64,000 nucleotides of DNA from Siphonodentalium dalli (Eukaryota > Mollusca > Scaphopoda > Gadilida > Siphonodentaliidae), in the NCBI GenBank assembly GCA_032622095.1, contig CP136065.1:24995141-25059140 (forward strand), given 5' to 3'. The translations under genes were made by a program, and so were the position numbers. Below the pieces are notes generated by a model. It saw nothing but the letters and a program-made list of their open reading frames with translations, was not told the origin of the DNA and did not search any database. Positions 12,240-22,142 of the stretch are shown one piece after another; within the stretch, counting starts at the first letter, position 1, and every line of letters begins with the position of its first letter.

Positions 12240-12800
12240 TGATTCAAACGGATTTGGTATGTCAGTTGCTCCCAATGACTATTTACTGCCTGTAGAAAAT
12301 GGGTCACGTCCGAACTTTTTTACAAGAGTTATCCATCTTAGATGTTTTTTAGTTAAGTTTTTCACCGTTAGCGCGATAACTCACGCAAATATTAACCAAT
12401 TTCAACAATATTTGGTATATGAGACTCTTGCAACAATATCTCGGATGAGTTCGAAAACCAGGTTTGTCCGAATTTTTTTTCCAGAGTTATGTGTCTTAGT
12501 TGGTCTATTTTTAGCAATTTTATCACTGTTAGCGCGATAACTCAATGAAATATTAACCGATTTAAACAATATTTGGTATATGAGTCTATTGCAACAATAT
12601 CTCGGACGAGTTCGAAAACCTGGTTTGTCCGAATTTTTTTTCCGGAGTTATGGGTCTTAGTTTGTCTATTTTAATCACAATTTTATCACCGTTAGTGCGA
12701 TAACTCAATGAAATATTAACGGATTCAATTGATATTTGGTATATAGGTCTATTGCAATAATATACCACCGTCCAACTTATTTTCCCGGAGTTGTGCACCT
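12240..12800. repeat. Tandem repeat, ~160 bp unit
   Basis: Three units carry 'gcgataactca', 'atatttggtatatgag', 'caacaatatctcgga.gagttcg' and 'gtccgaattttttttcc'. The spacing between 'gcgataactca' motifs is about 160-166 bp. Nothing in it is a credible gene. Confidence 0.85.
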
Positions 12801-13149
12801 TATTGGCAGAAGTTTGGTTCGACTGCCAAAAAACTTGACAAAAGCATCTTAGATGCGTACCCCTTGTTTGTCTGTGAAACACTGGACAAACATGACAGAT
12901 TATGTGATAAAACACAATTTATTCCCTATTAGTTTTCTATTGCCAGCCATCTTTCCTGGCATATAGACCCTCTCAGTAACCAGGGCTAAGAGTGCAAATT
13001 AATTACTTAGAGCTGTATGGGAGTGTCCTATCTCTCTATATATAACTCTGGTTACACCAATTCCCATAATACAGATTTACTGCTTGGCTCCTTCTCTCAG
13101 AGCTGAACTGATATCACTGGTAATTAATTGTAGACTGCTATGATTGTCT

Positions 13150-13525
13150 GTTCAATTCTTAGTTGAAAAAGGGCCATAACTCCGTAAAGAAAACTCGGAT
13201 CAAACCCATATTCGAACTCGATTTGTATTTTGGTCTGAGAAACTCATATACAAAATTTGGTTCCGATCGCACCATGCGTAAAGTGTCTACAGACAGACAG
13301 ACGGATGAACTAACGACGAGTGGTCAATCCGGACGTTGACACTATGTTTACCATACTATGGTATGGGTAAACATAAAAATTGTTAAAGAATGTGAGAAAA
13401 ATTTATTAGGCCAATGCTTTCTCTTATATATGCGAGGCTCCCTATGGTCGACTCTCATATATAAGAGAATACATTGGCACATGGTCTTTAATGTTGCACC
13501 AGCGCAGCTCCCGTCATGAAAGCGT
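13150..13525. repeat. 'gggccataactc' repeat plus TTAACCC hairpin element
   Basis: 'gggccataactccgtaaag', 'caaacccatattcgaac' and 'gtggtcaatccggac' mark an interspersed repeat also present at 11890-12070, and in inverted form at 14655-14870. It is followed by an 'aattgttaaagaatg' run and a hairpin of the 'cattctcttatatatgcgagg' family (13408-13480) ending in 'ctcccgtcatgaaag'. Confidence 0.7.
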
Positions 13526-13784
13526 TAAAACCCACACCAGAATATTTGTTGTAGAAGAGAATTCTTGGGCTGACCTGTACCGTAAGTTGAACCAACATCT
13601 GCCTCAGATAGCTCTCATTGAAATCATAGTGTCTGCGACATACATGTAAGCCACACAGCTACGAAACAACCCCAAAAGATGTTGACTTTCACTGAGGAGT
13701 CTATGTAAAGTGTCAGTGAGAACACAGATTTGAATCCTTCGCCATATTTCTAGTGTGTGCGGTATATAGTACTTTACGGTAATT

Positions 13785-14210
13785 ATTATCCGATGTCTGT
13801 TCATGTCATAAATTGGAACGGTAGTGCTCAGATCTCAATGAATTTGGTATGGATGTTCACTACTATGAGGACATTCAATAGAGGGTTCTCTCGTTTTGTT
13901 AGGATTTTCCATACTAGAGTCATTCATCTTTGTTTATCTGGAAATGTTGGCTTTTTTGTTGATCCAATGTCTGTTCAGGCCATAACTTGAACAGTATTGC
14001 TGGGATCTCAATGAAATTTGGTATGGATGTTCACCACATAGCATGTTCAATCATTTTGTTAAGGTTTTTGTTCTATAGTTATTCATCTTTGTTTATATGA
14101 AAATGCTGATTTTTGGGTCCATCTGTCTGAGTATATCAGTCATAGGTTAGAGATATGCCCACACTAGGCGGTATGCCAAAATGTGGTATTCACTGGACGA
14201 CAGTCCATCT
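13785..14210. repeat. Second block of the ~160-bp 'ctgttcatgtcataa' repeat
   Basis: Two to three copies of the unit described at 2800-3540 are present, ending with the same 3' flank 'actggacgacagtccatctcttgttt'. Both blocks therefore derive from one longer repeat whose tail is conserved. Confidence 0.8.
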
Positions 14211-14654
14211 CTTGTTTACATTTGACAGGATTTTGATCCAATTATTTAAATACACAAAACTAACCTTTTTGCTTAAATTCCAAAATGTTCCAGGAATCCA
14301 GGCTAACATATGAATGCTGCATTTCAGAGTTTTTAGTGATTTTAAACACAGAACAAATGGTTTTACTCTAGTTTTCATGTTGGGGAGTGGGGAAATACCC
14401 TATATATTAATGAAATTTTATTACAGAAATTGTAACAACATAATGTTAACAAGAAAATAGATACAATACACTCACACTGCTGCTTTGAATGGGAAAACTG
14501 GATGACCCGGCCCAGTGACAACCCAGTGATAATATAGACCATAGTGTTTGAGAGCCGAGACCTGATTTTAACAATTATTTTGAGGTAAAAAGTTTTTGGG
14601 ATTTTTTAAAGTTAGAACCAGTGTTTGCCTGCCCTTGTCTGTGAATCCCCATAT

Positions 14655-15780
14655 TTTATGTTTTTATACGACCGTTTTTTCAAATGGGTTGTCCGTCCGT
14701 CGGCTTTTGGTTTCCGGATGATAACTTTAGATTGAATCGAGTGAACTGAACCAAATTTCGTTTGTTAGTTTACCACACCAAAATACAGATCAAGTTCGAA
14801 TATGGGTTTCGTCTGCATGATTTTGACTGAGTTATGCCCCTTTTTCGACTTAGATTTTAATGATTGTTGATGTGGTTATTTCTCACTGGTAACAAGGTAT
14901 ATTAATTTCAACTTAAAATGTTTATATTTTGAGGTTTATGATTGATAAACAAAATTTGTATGTGAATTTTTCAGTCAAAAATACCACACTTGAAGTTATT
15001 GTGTTTTATATTTGTTATTATTTTTGTCTTTTGTCTTATTATTTCGTCTTAAGTCAAAGGTTTCAAACAAATGAATTAAACCTTGCCCCACTCTACTCCA
15101 TAAATGGGCGTATTATGCCACGCCCCAACGGCGTGCTCTTGTTATGAGGTGTATTTTTTTGGACAAATATCGAAAAGTCATTTTGTGCTATTAACTCACA
15201 GAACAAGAGGTACGCTGTCGCGTGGCATTTGCCCCCGACCGTAGCAATTCGGATGGAGCATGGACGAAACTGCGGATATCCGAGGAGGTCTATATGACCA
15301 TTCCAAAAGAAGTTCGTACTAGAAATTCCGGAAACCCAAAAACAAGCGATCCAGAAACCCAAAAACAAGCAAAAATTCTAATTTTCTAAGTTGAAAAAAG
15401 GGCCATAACTCTGGCAAAAATCATCAGATCATACCCAATTTCGCACTTGACATGTATTTTCATATAACTGATCAACAAAAATACGGGATTTGCAATCGTA
15501 CCACCAAAGCTCACGCTATCATCTGGAAACCCCAAAAAAACAAGAGAAAAATTAAATTTTCCAAGTAAAAAATGGGCCATAACTCTGGTGAAAATGGGTG
15601 GACGAAACCCGCGCTATGCATGTAGCTGTTCCCCCATGCTGCTCTATCACCATACCAAATATCAGCTAAATCTGCCCAGCGGTTGCTGAACAATAATGCA
15701 AAATATTTGTACGGACGGACGAACGTTTGGACGGACGGAGGCGTCGACTATATACCCGCCGACTTCAAGTCGGGGGCATA
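14655..15780. repeat. Interspersed 'gagttatgcccc' / 'ggccataactctg' repeats
   Basis: This holds copies in both orientations of a repeat with 'gagttatgccccttttt', 'ttcgaatatgggtt' and a C+G-rich 'gacggacg' end. The stretch 15390-15775 contains two tandem copies of 'ggccataactctgg'. No gene is seen. Confidence 0.6.
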
Positions 15781-16458
15781 ATAATAACCAAACAGATTAA
15801 TGCACATTTTCGTGCATAATTAGTGTCGGGGAACATAAACAACTAAGCTTTCAATGAAATCTTGTGGAATACATGCAAACCAAAAGATTTTTTGTTGATT
15901 CAACAAAATATGTTACCTATTCTAAAAATATCCACAAACCTTCTTACCGCAAAATACGTGGAAATCAGGTCTCAGCTGATGGACTAACAGCAATGTTATT
16001 TGATTCTTCATTTCAATCGTACCAATCGATGATGAAGTAACAATTGAATAAATTATTATATTATGTACACTATATAAGTAAATTAGGCTATCTAAAAAAT
16101 TTCAAATTAATTTTAATACCACACATCCATGAGAACTCATGTCCATAAAAACGGTCATTCAATTCGATATACTAGTTAAAATATGTATGATATGGAGATA
16201 TCAGTAAATATACGGATATATGATAATGTTTCATTATTTCCTTAAAACAATTTTTGAAAATAATATAACTAACCTGCTGAAGTTGTTTAAAATAATTGCC
16301 TGGGGCGGTTGTCTCTGGGGCGGAGCCATTGAACCCTCAGCTTGGTTCAGCAATCGTTAATCATTTATATTTTATCTCATCAGATTACATGAATACAGCA
16401 ATGTGGACACATGGCAAAGCAACATCATGAAATGATAAATCTTGGCCCACTCCCATAC

Positions 16459-17150
16459 CAGGAGCAACATTTAGGCACAGGTCCCCCTAGTGTGACAACC
16501 CCACCACGAGTATCCACCTTAATGCCTTAATACAAGGTTTGTATCTATCAGACCTGTATTGAGTATAGACTCATTTGCAATCAAAATTCATCAAAATCCC
16601 CTGTGCCTGAGATAATGCCACATAACCATTTCTTTAGACCATACTGGCACCTTTAATTTGATGTATCTGCCACATCGATACGTGGAAGATCACCAAAGAT
16701 ATATATGAATATGTGCACACTTTCGAAACCAGACAAACCCTTGAACAGATTCCCATCAAATAAAGCATAGCTATCACTGTAGAATTCCACTTGTCACAAT
16801 GATTCACCATGTGTGGTCCTGTCTGTGTGACATCAGCAGAGTCAATTCTGCAATGCTACTATGCTATATTAGATGGGAATCTGTTCAAAGGTTTGTCTGA
16901 TTTCGGAAGTGTGCACCTATTCATGTATATCTATATGGTGATCTTCAACTTGTCAGTGCGGGAGAAACATCAAATTAAAGGTGCGAATATGGTCTGAAGA
17001 ACTGGGTTTGTGGCATTATCTCATGCACAGGGGATTTTGATGAATTTTGTTCGCAAGCAAGTCTATGCTCAATATTGGACTGATAGATACAAACCTCGTG
17101 GTGGGGTTGTCGTACCAGGGGACCTGTGTATTTAGGAGCAATAACAATAA
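16459..17150. repeat. Long foldback (inverted repeat, ~340-bp arms)
   Basis: The left arm (about 16459-16805) and the right arm (about 16808-17150) are reverse complements at very roughly 80% identity. Matching pairs include 'gacaaccccaccacgag' with 'ctcgtggtggggttgtc', and 'cacctttaatttgatg' with 'catcaaattaaaggtg'. There is almost no spacer. No open frame has a recognisable product. Confidence 0.85.
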
Positions 17151-17309
17151 AGCGCCATAAATGCCAACACTGCTAGATAGCAATATTCATGTAAATATAG
17201 CTTCAAGGTGAATTGCTGGATAAAACATATAAGATTCACCAACTAATAAACAGATTATCTCTAGGTTATCTATGTGTGAGGCCTTTATGAGTATACATTA
17301 AACCAGCCC

Positions 17310-17430
17310 TCGAAATTAGGAAAAATGTCCCACGGCAAATACAATGCTGTGGCATGTTAGGTTCCACATGTTGCCATGGCGTTTCCCACAGCATTGCTTA
17401 TTGACGTGGTCAGTTTCGAGGGCTGTTAAA
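17310..17430. repeat. Palindromic 'agccctcgaaatt' repeat
   Basis: This short inverted repeat is bounded by 'agccctcgaaatt' and 'aatttcgaggact/aaactgaccacg'-like ends around 'acaatgctgtggcatgtt'. Related pieces occur near 8150, 10738 and 43325-43450. Confidence 0.6.
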
Positions 17431-17560
17431 CAATGACTATTTTAAACAATCTATAATAGAAATGGCGACATATTAAACATAAATAATTATCTTTGACCGA
17501 TAAAATTAATGAGAGTAATAGAATAATACCTCAGTCCTATAACAAGTTGAAGAGTTGCAA

Positions 17561-18007
17561 GCCTCAGTTTAGTGTGCCTGTCATTTGCCGAATGAGGTCC
17601 CCAGAGGGTGAATTTAGTGATGCGATCCCACATAGCAGGCTAGCATTACCAAATTCACCCTCTGGGAACCTCATTCTGCATGGCCTCATCTGCTCTGGGA
17701 GAATAGACTCAGATTGAAGTTCCCCTAATGGTGAATATTGTGGTGTACACCTATTGGGAACCTCGATTATGCAATGTGTCGTCTGCCAATTTTTGGGATA
17801 TAGAGAAACGAAACTAAAGAAGAAATAGAATTTAAGTCTCTAAAGAAATTTGATAATGAAGAAACTTTCGAGAGAAGATGAGGCCTAAGCAGAATGAGGT
17901 CCCCAGAGGGTGAATTTAGTGATGCTAGCCCGCTGTGTGGGATAGCGTCACTGAATTCACCCTCAGGGGACCTCATTCTGCAAATGACAGGCACACTAAA
18001 CTCAGAC
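17561..18007. mobile_element. Double-hairpin miniature element with 14-bp target duplication
   Basis: Termini begin GCCTCAGTTTAGTGTGCC on the left and the complement of GTCTGAGTTTAGTGTGCC on the right. The exact 14-bp direct repeat TTGAAGAGTTGCAA flanks it (17547-17560 and 18008-18021). Each end holds its own hairpin, built on 'gaggtccccagagggtgaa' and its complement. The 447-bp element has no coding frame of note. Confidence 0.9.
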
Positions 18008-18343
18008 TTGAAGAGTTGCAAAACATTTTGATTGAAACATTTGTTATTCTTGTACCGGTACTTATGAGGAAGACAGCTCAATTGAACACCATAACAAACA
18101 ATTAGGACTCAATAAATAGGAAAACAATGGTTATCGCAGATTTAACAGATTAAAGAAGCATTTTAAACTATTCTAGATCAGGACATGAATCTCTAATCTG
18201 TCTACACCCATAAAGATCATATTCCAACAGTTCAAAAAGTTCTGACTGGAAACCTTATAACATCAAAATAATTTTTTAACGCATGTAATATATTTCTTAG
18301 TTAATACTAGTTCTTTAGTAATATTTATCTTTAACTTAGTTAA

Positions 18344-18573
18344 ACATCCCATGACTGGAGTTTCCTGAAATTTTTCGAAAACCATGTGCCAATGCACACA
18401 TAGGGAGCCTCGCATATATAAGAGAATACATTGGCTTAACAATATGTATCTTGACCTTGTAAGTCAGTGCATTCTCTTATATATGTGAGGCTGCCTTGCA
18501 TATACCGGTATAAGCGAATGCAATGGCACATGATCTTTACTGCTGCACAAGTGCAGCTCCCATCATGAAAGGG
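18344..18573. mobile_element. TTAACCC two-hairpin miniature element
   Basis: TTAA sites lie at 18340-18343 and 18574-18577. The end motifs are 'catgactggagtttcctg' on the left and 'cagctcccatcatgaaagggttaa' on the right. Inside are two degenerate hairpins of the 'cattctcttatata' type separated by 'ttgaccttgtaagtca'. Confidence 0.8.
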
Positions 18574-18855
18574 TTAATGCCTGTTCTTTTCACAGCAGCT
18601 GAAGATCCCAGCACCTGATTACATGATTTAGCCAACTTTTGTGAGCCAATCTGTGATAGCATGAATTAACCAAGTGGGAAAAATGTGATTATCACAGCCA
18701 ACGCAAAGCAAAATCAGTAAATTTCGAGCTGGGACAGTATAAGGTTCCCACTAAGAAACTTTCCCAGGTTTAGAACTGATGGAATGTTATTTCTACATAC
18801 GTAGTCAGAGTAAAGTTTCATGGCATGTCTAACCCTATCAGTGCATACTCATTAA

Positions 18856-19095
18856 CCCTCTCATGGCGGGAGCTGCGCTGGTGCAGCATTAAAGACCCTG
18901 TGCCAGTGCATTCTCTTATATATGCAAGTCTATAGGGAGCCTCACATATATAAGAGAGTGCCCTGGCTTACAAGGTCAAGGTAAATATTGTTAGGCCAAT
19001 GCATTCTCTTATATATGGGAGACTCGCATATATAAGATAATGCATTGGCACAGGGTTTTTGCAAAATTTCAAGAAGCTCCAGTCATGATATCAAC
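18856..19095. mobile_element. TTAACCC two-hairpin element (opposite orientation)
   Basis: It starts after TTAA at 18852-18855 with 'ccctctcatggcgggagctg' and holds two 'cattctcttatata' hairpins separated by 'ttacaaggtcaaggtaaata'. It ends in 'aagaagctccagtcatga'. The right TTAA is lost. Confidence 0.75.
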
Positions 19096-19475
19096 TTTGA
19101 GATGAAAATATGTGATTAACCCTTTATATACTAAATGAATTCTCCCACTCAGTTATAAAAGTATACATTGGAAAGGTCTCTTGTTCATCTGGGGTTTTCA
19201 CAAAAAAAGAAGCAGACGACAGGTAATAAATGTGCTGAAGGAGTCCAATTTATTGAAGGGAAATGTTCACATAATAAGTTCAACATATGGCCTATGATAA
19301 TCTGTTGAACTTATTATCTTAACATTTCCGACTTAAGGGATAAATACTCATCAATAAGTATTTAGTATAAACTGGGTTAAACTGCACTTTTACTTCCATG
19401 AAGTGGAAACTTAGATAATTGTTGCAGAATCTTGGTCATTAGACTGGTCTTTGCCCCAATCAAACCAGCAGCAAA

Positions 19476-19840
19476 ATTCATAGTAACCAGCCGCCCGATT
19501 CATAGTAACCAGCCACCCGATTCATAGTAACCAGCAGCCCGATTCATAGTAACCAGCCGCCCGATTCATAGTAACCAGCCGCCCGATTCATAGTAACCAG
19601 CCGCCCGATTCATAGTAACCAGCCACCCGATTCATAGTAACCAGCCGCCCGATTCATAGTAACCAGCCGCCCGATTCATAGTAACCAGCCGCCTGATTCA
19701 TAGTAACCAGCCGCCTAATTCATAGTAACCAGCCGCCTGATTCATAGTAACCAGCCGCCTAATTCATAGTAACCAGCCGCCCGATTCATAGTAACCAGCC
19801 GCCCGATTCATAGTAACCAGCCGCCCGATTCATAGTAACC
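19476..19840. repeat. 22-bp minisatellite, 17 copies
   Basis: The unit is 'attcatagtaaccagccgcc' plus a variable CG/TG/TA pair. I count 17 copies. Variants include CCGCCCG, CCACCCG, CAGCCCG, CCGCCTG and CCGCCTA. The TG and TA variants alternate twice (19690-19765), hinting at a 44-bp higher-order unit. It is not a CRISPR array: there are no unique spacers. Confidence 0.97.
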
Positions 19841-19884
19841 ATGGATATCATTGGAATCGGTTCATTGACCACATTGTGATGGTT

Positions 19885-20135
19885 ACAGTTATGCCCTGTG
19901 CCAATGCATTCTCTTATATATGTGAGTCGACCATAGGTCGCCTCGCATACATAAGAGAATTCATTGGCCTAAAAAAAATCTTTTTTTAACACTTTTTACC
20001 ATTTTTTCTTACATTCTTTAACAATTTTATAAATTTTAATGTGTTAAGCCAATGCATTCTCTTATATATGCGAGGCGACCTATGGTCGACTCGCATATAT
20101 AAGAGAATGCACAGGGCCGTTCTGTTGGGTAAAGG
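19885..20135. mobile_element. Two 'cattctcttatata' hairpins around an AT-rich run
   Basis: Hairpins at about 19895-19970 and 20045-20115 flank 'cttacattctttaacaatttt', the reverse complement of the run seen after 9425. 'gggtaaagggttaaaag' follows. This is a variant of the TTAACCC family. Confidence 0.75.
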
Positions 20136-20338
20136 GTTAAAAGAGCATTTAGAGCCCATTTTCAACGATATTATGGTAACGCGTTGCAAGTTGCTTCTAT
20201 ACAATATGGAAACAAGTTGGAGCTCATTCGCGACATCACATGACACGCTTTCAACCAATCAACATTCTACAATAAAGTTCCACAGCGTGTATGCATGTAC
20301 AGATATAAATATAAACAAATTATCATCACAGATACTTA

Positions 20339-20727
20339 CGCTGAATAGGTCATTGTCACATGGTTTCGAGCAAAAAGACACCCAGGTTCTCTCAAACGGG
20401 CAAAAAGACACCCAGGGTGTCCTAAACAAGCAAAATGACACCCAGGATCTCAAAGTCTCACCAAACAACGGGAATTTTGTTTAGTCATCTGCTATTAATA
20501 TTATGATAATTATTTGTTTGTGATCGGAGTGAAATATCAACGAAATTTAAATGGTTTTGATTCTGACTGGCAGCGCAGTTCCGTATCCTTGATAATATTA
20601 ATAGCAGACGACTAAACAAAATTCTCGTTGTTTGGTGAGACTTTGAGACCCTGGGTGTCTTTTTGCCCGTTTGGGAGATCCTGGGTGTCTTTTTGCTCGA
20701 AACCATGCGACAATGACCTATTCAGCG
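20339..20727. mobile_element. Foldback element with subterminal tandem repeats
   Basis: Inverted termini CGCTGAATAGGTCATTGTC lie at both ends, flanked by ATACTTA direct repeats (20332-20338 and 20728-20734; 7-8 bp). The arms are about 150 bp. Each arm carries short tandem copies of 'aaaaagacacccagg', three on the left and two on the right. The centre is about 90 bp of unrelated AT-rich sequence. Confidence 0.88.
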
Positions 20728-20819
20728 ATACTTACACTACTCAAATTTACAATTTGTACATTAATGAAAGACGAGTAGCTGTGAAATACAAAAACAAATA
20801 AACCTAAGATGTGCATGTC

Positions 20820-21075
20820 TGGAAATAGTGTGTCTGTCATATGCAGAATGAGGTATCCAGAGGGTGAATTTAGTGACACTATCCTGCACAGAGAGCTAGT
20901 GTCACTAAATTCACCATCTGGGAATTAGAGGAAATAGAGAAATTAACAAAACAATGTTAATTTAAGACTATATATACTTCCCAGAAGATGAGGCCTGAGC
21001 AGAATGAGGTCTCAGAGGGTGAATTTAGCAATGCTCGCCCACACTGCAGGGTAGCATCACTAAATTAGCACACCA
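20820..21075. mobile_element. Degraded 14-bp-TSD family element
   Basis: 'atagtgtgtctgtcat.tgcagaatgagg' begins one hairpin and 'gcagaatgaggtct.cagagggtgaatttag' a second. The right terminus is missing after 'cactaaatta', so this is an incomplete member of the family at 17561-18007. Confidence 0.7.
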
Positions 21076-21535
21076 GTTCTGTATTAAAATCCCCTCAAGG
21101 CAAATGCTATGTGAATAGAAAGTTATTGAAAATCAGCTGATATCAGCAATTGAAAAGCCGACGATAATCATAACGGATGTACATCTCTAGATGTGTCCAT
21201 TATATTTCATTTCTACGACGACGCGGCATTCCCAACATGACGTAATTAACCATTTCCAAATATGGAGTGCATTCCTGGTGTAGTAAATGTTTGTGAGAAT
21301 CGTAGTATTTAGAAATAGTTATAAATACAGTAAGATGCAAAATAATAATCAGTCATGAATATCGTTGACTGATAAAAACTCAAAGATGATGTCTCCTATA
21401 TTGCGGTGAATAAAATGAGTTATGGATATTTACCTCTGATCTGTGAAGTAATCTGTTATACCATAAACCAATCAAATCAAACGCATGCTTCGCCACTCTC
21501 TAATGAAATGGAGCGAATCCCATCAATGCAGTAAC

Positions 21536-21708
21536 GACTCCTTAACCACAGTAGAATTATGGGTAACTTTTCATGATTTAGTAGGAAATATGGCTTGTTG
21601 CCATTCATCGGAAAGCTCTCACTGAGAGCTTTCCAATGAATGGCAACAAGCCATATTTCCGACTAAATCCTGAAAAGTTACCCATAATTCTGCTGTGGTT
21701 AAGGAGTC
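21536..21708. repeat. Hairpin with ~85-bp arms (same core as 43835-44047)
   Basis: 'gactccttaaccacag' pairs with 'ctgtggttaaggagtc', and 'ggaaatatggcttgttgccattc' pairs with its complement around 'gctctcactgagagc'. The core matches the TA-flanked element at 43835-44047 but has different outermost ends. Confidence 0.85.
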
Positions 21709-21770
21709 ACCATTGTAAAATTTTCGTATGGCTTTTTAAACAGACTGCTTTGTTATATGCTAAATGGTGA

Positions 21771-21776
21771 TTTATT
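21771..21776 (-). promoter_or_regulatory. Candidate PDPK1 polyadenylation signal
   Basis: TTTATT on the + strand reads AATAAA on the - strand, 268 bp past the PDPK1 stop codon. It is the first canonical hexamer I noticed there. The position is plausible but has no other support. Confidence 0.4.
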
Positions 21777-22043
21777 AAAGAAATCGTGGTTAAATAAGTT
21801 CAATATCCCCCAGAAGAAGTTTTCACACGAACTCGCGCGTGCGACTGATTCACTTGCGTGTTCCAATGTGCTACTGGAGTATTTCAAAGTACTCCTGAAT
21901 TGAGGCACTTAAACTGAATTGAATTACTTTCGACAGGGATAGAGAGCACTTAGTGATATAATAAATAAGATGGCCCAGTGGACATATTGCACCACGGAAT
22001 GGCACATGATAACTTTCTAAATACACATCGACATTAGAAACAT

Positions 22044-22142
22044 TCATCCATTTGAGTAATATGTCTTCCATACTGATGTAATTTTCTCCACCCACTCCTG
22101 TGATTTTGATTCTGGATCTTCGAGATAATATGTTCTGTTTGG
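22044..22142 (-). CDS. PDPK1: PDPK1 visible exon 15 (terminal)
   Basis: The acceptor CTTTTGCAG is followed by 32 codons, [18 protein letters not shown] and [13 protein letters not shown], then TGA at 22046-22044. It forms the C-terminal helix of the PH domain. Confidence 0.96.
   Translation of the reverse strand, partial: PNRTYYLEDPESKSQEWVEKITSVWKTYYSNG

Noticed and set aside
19476-19840. CRISPR-like array of regularly repeated motifs
   Set aside because: The units are contiguous, with no unique spacers, in an animal genome; it is a minisatellite.
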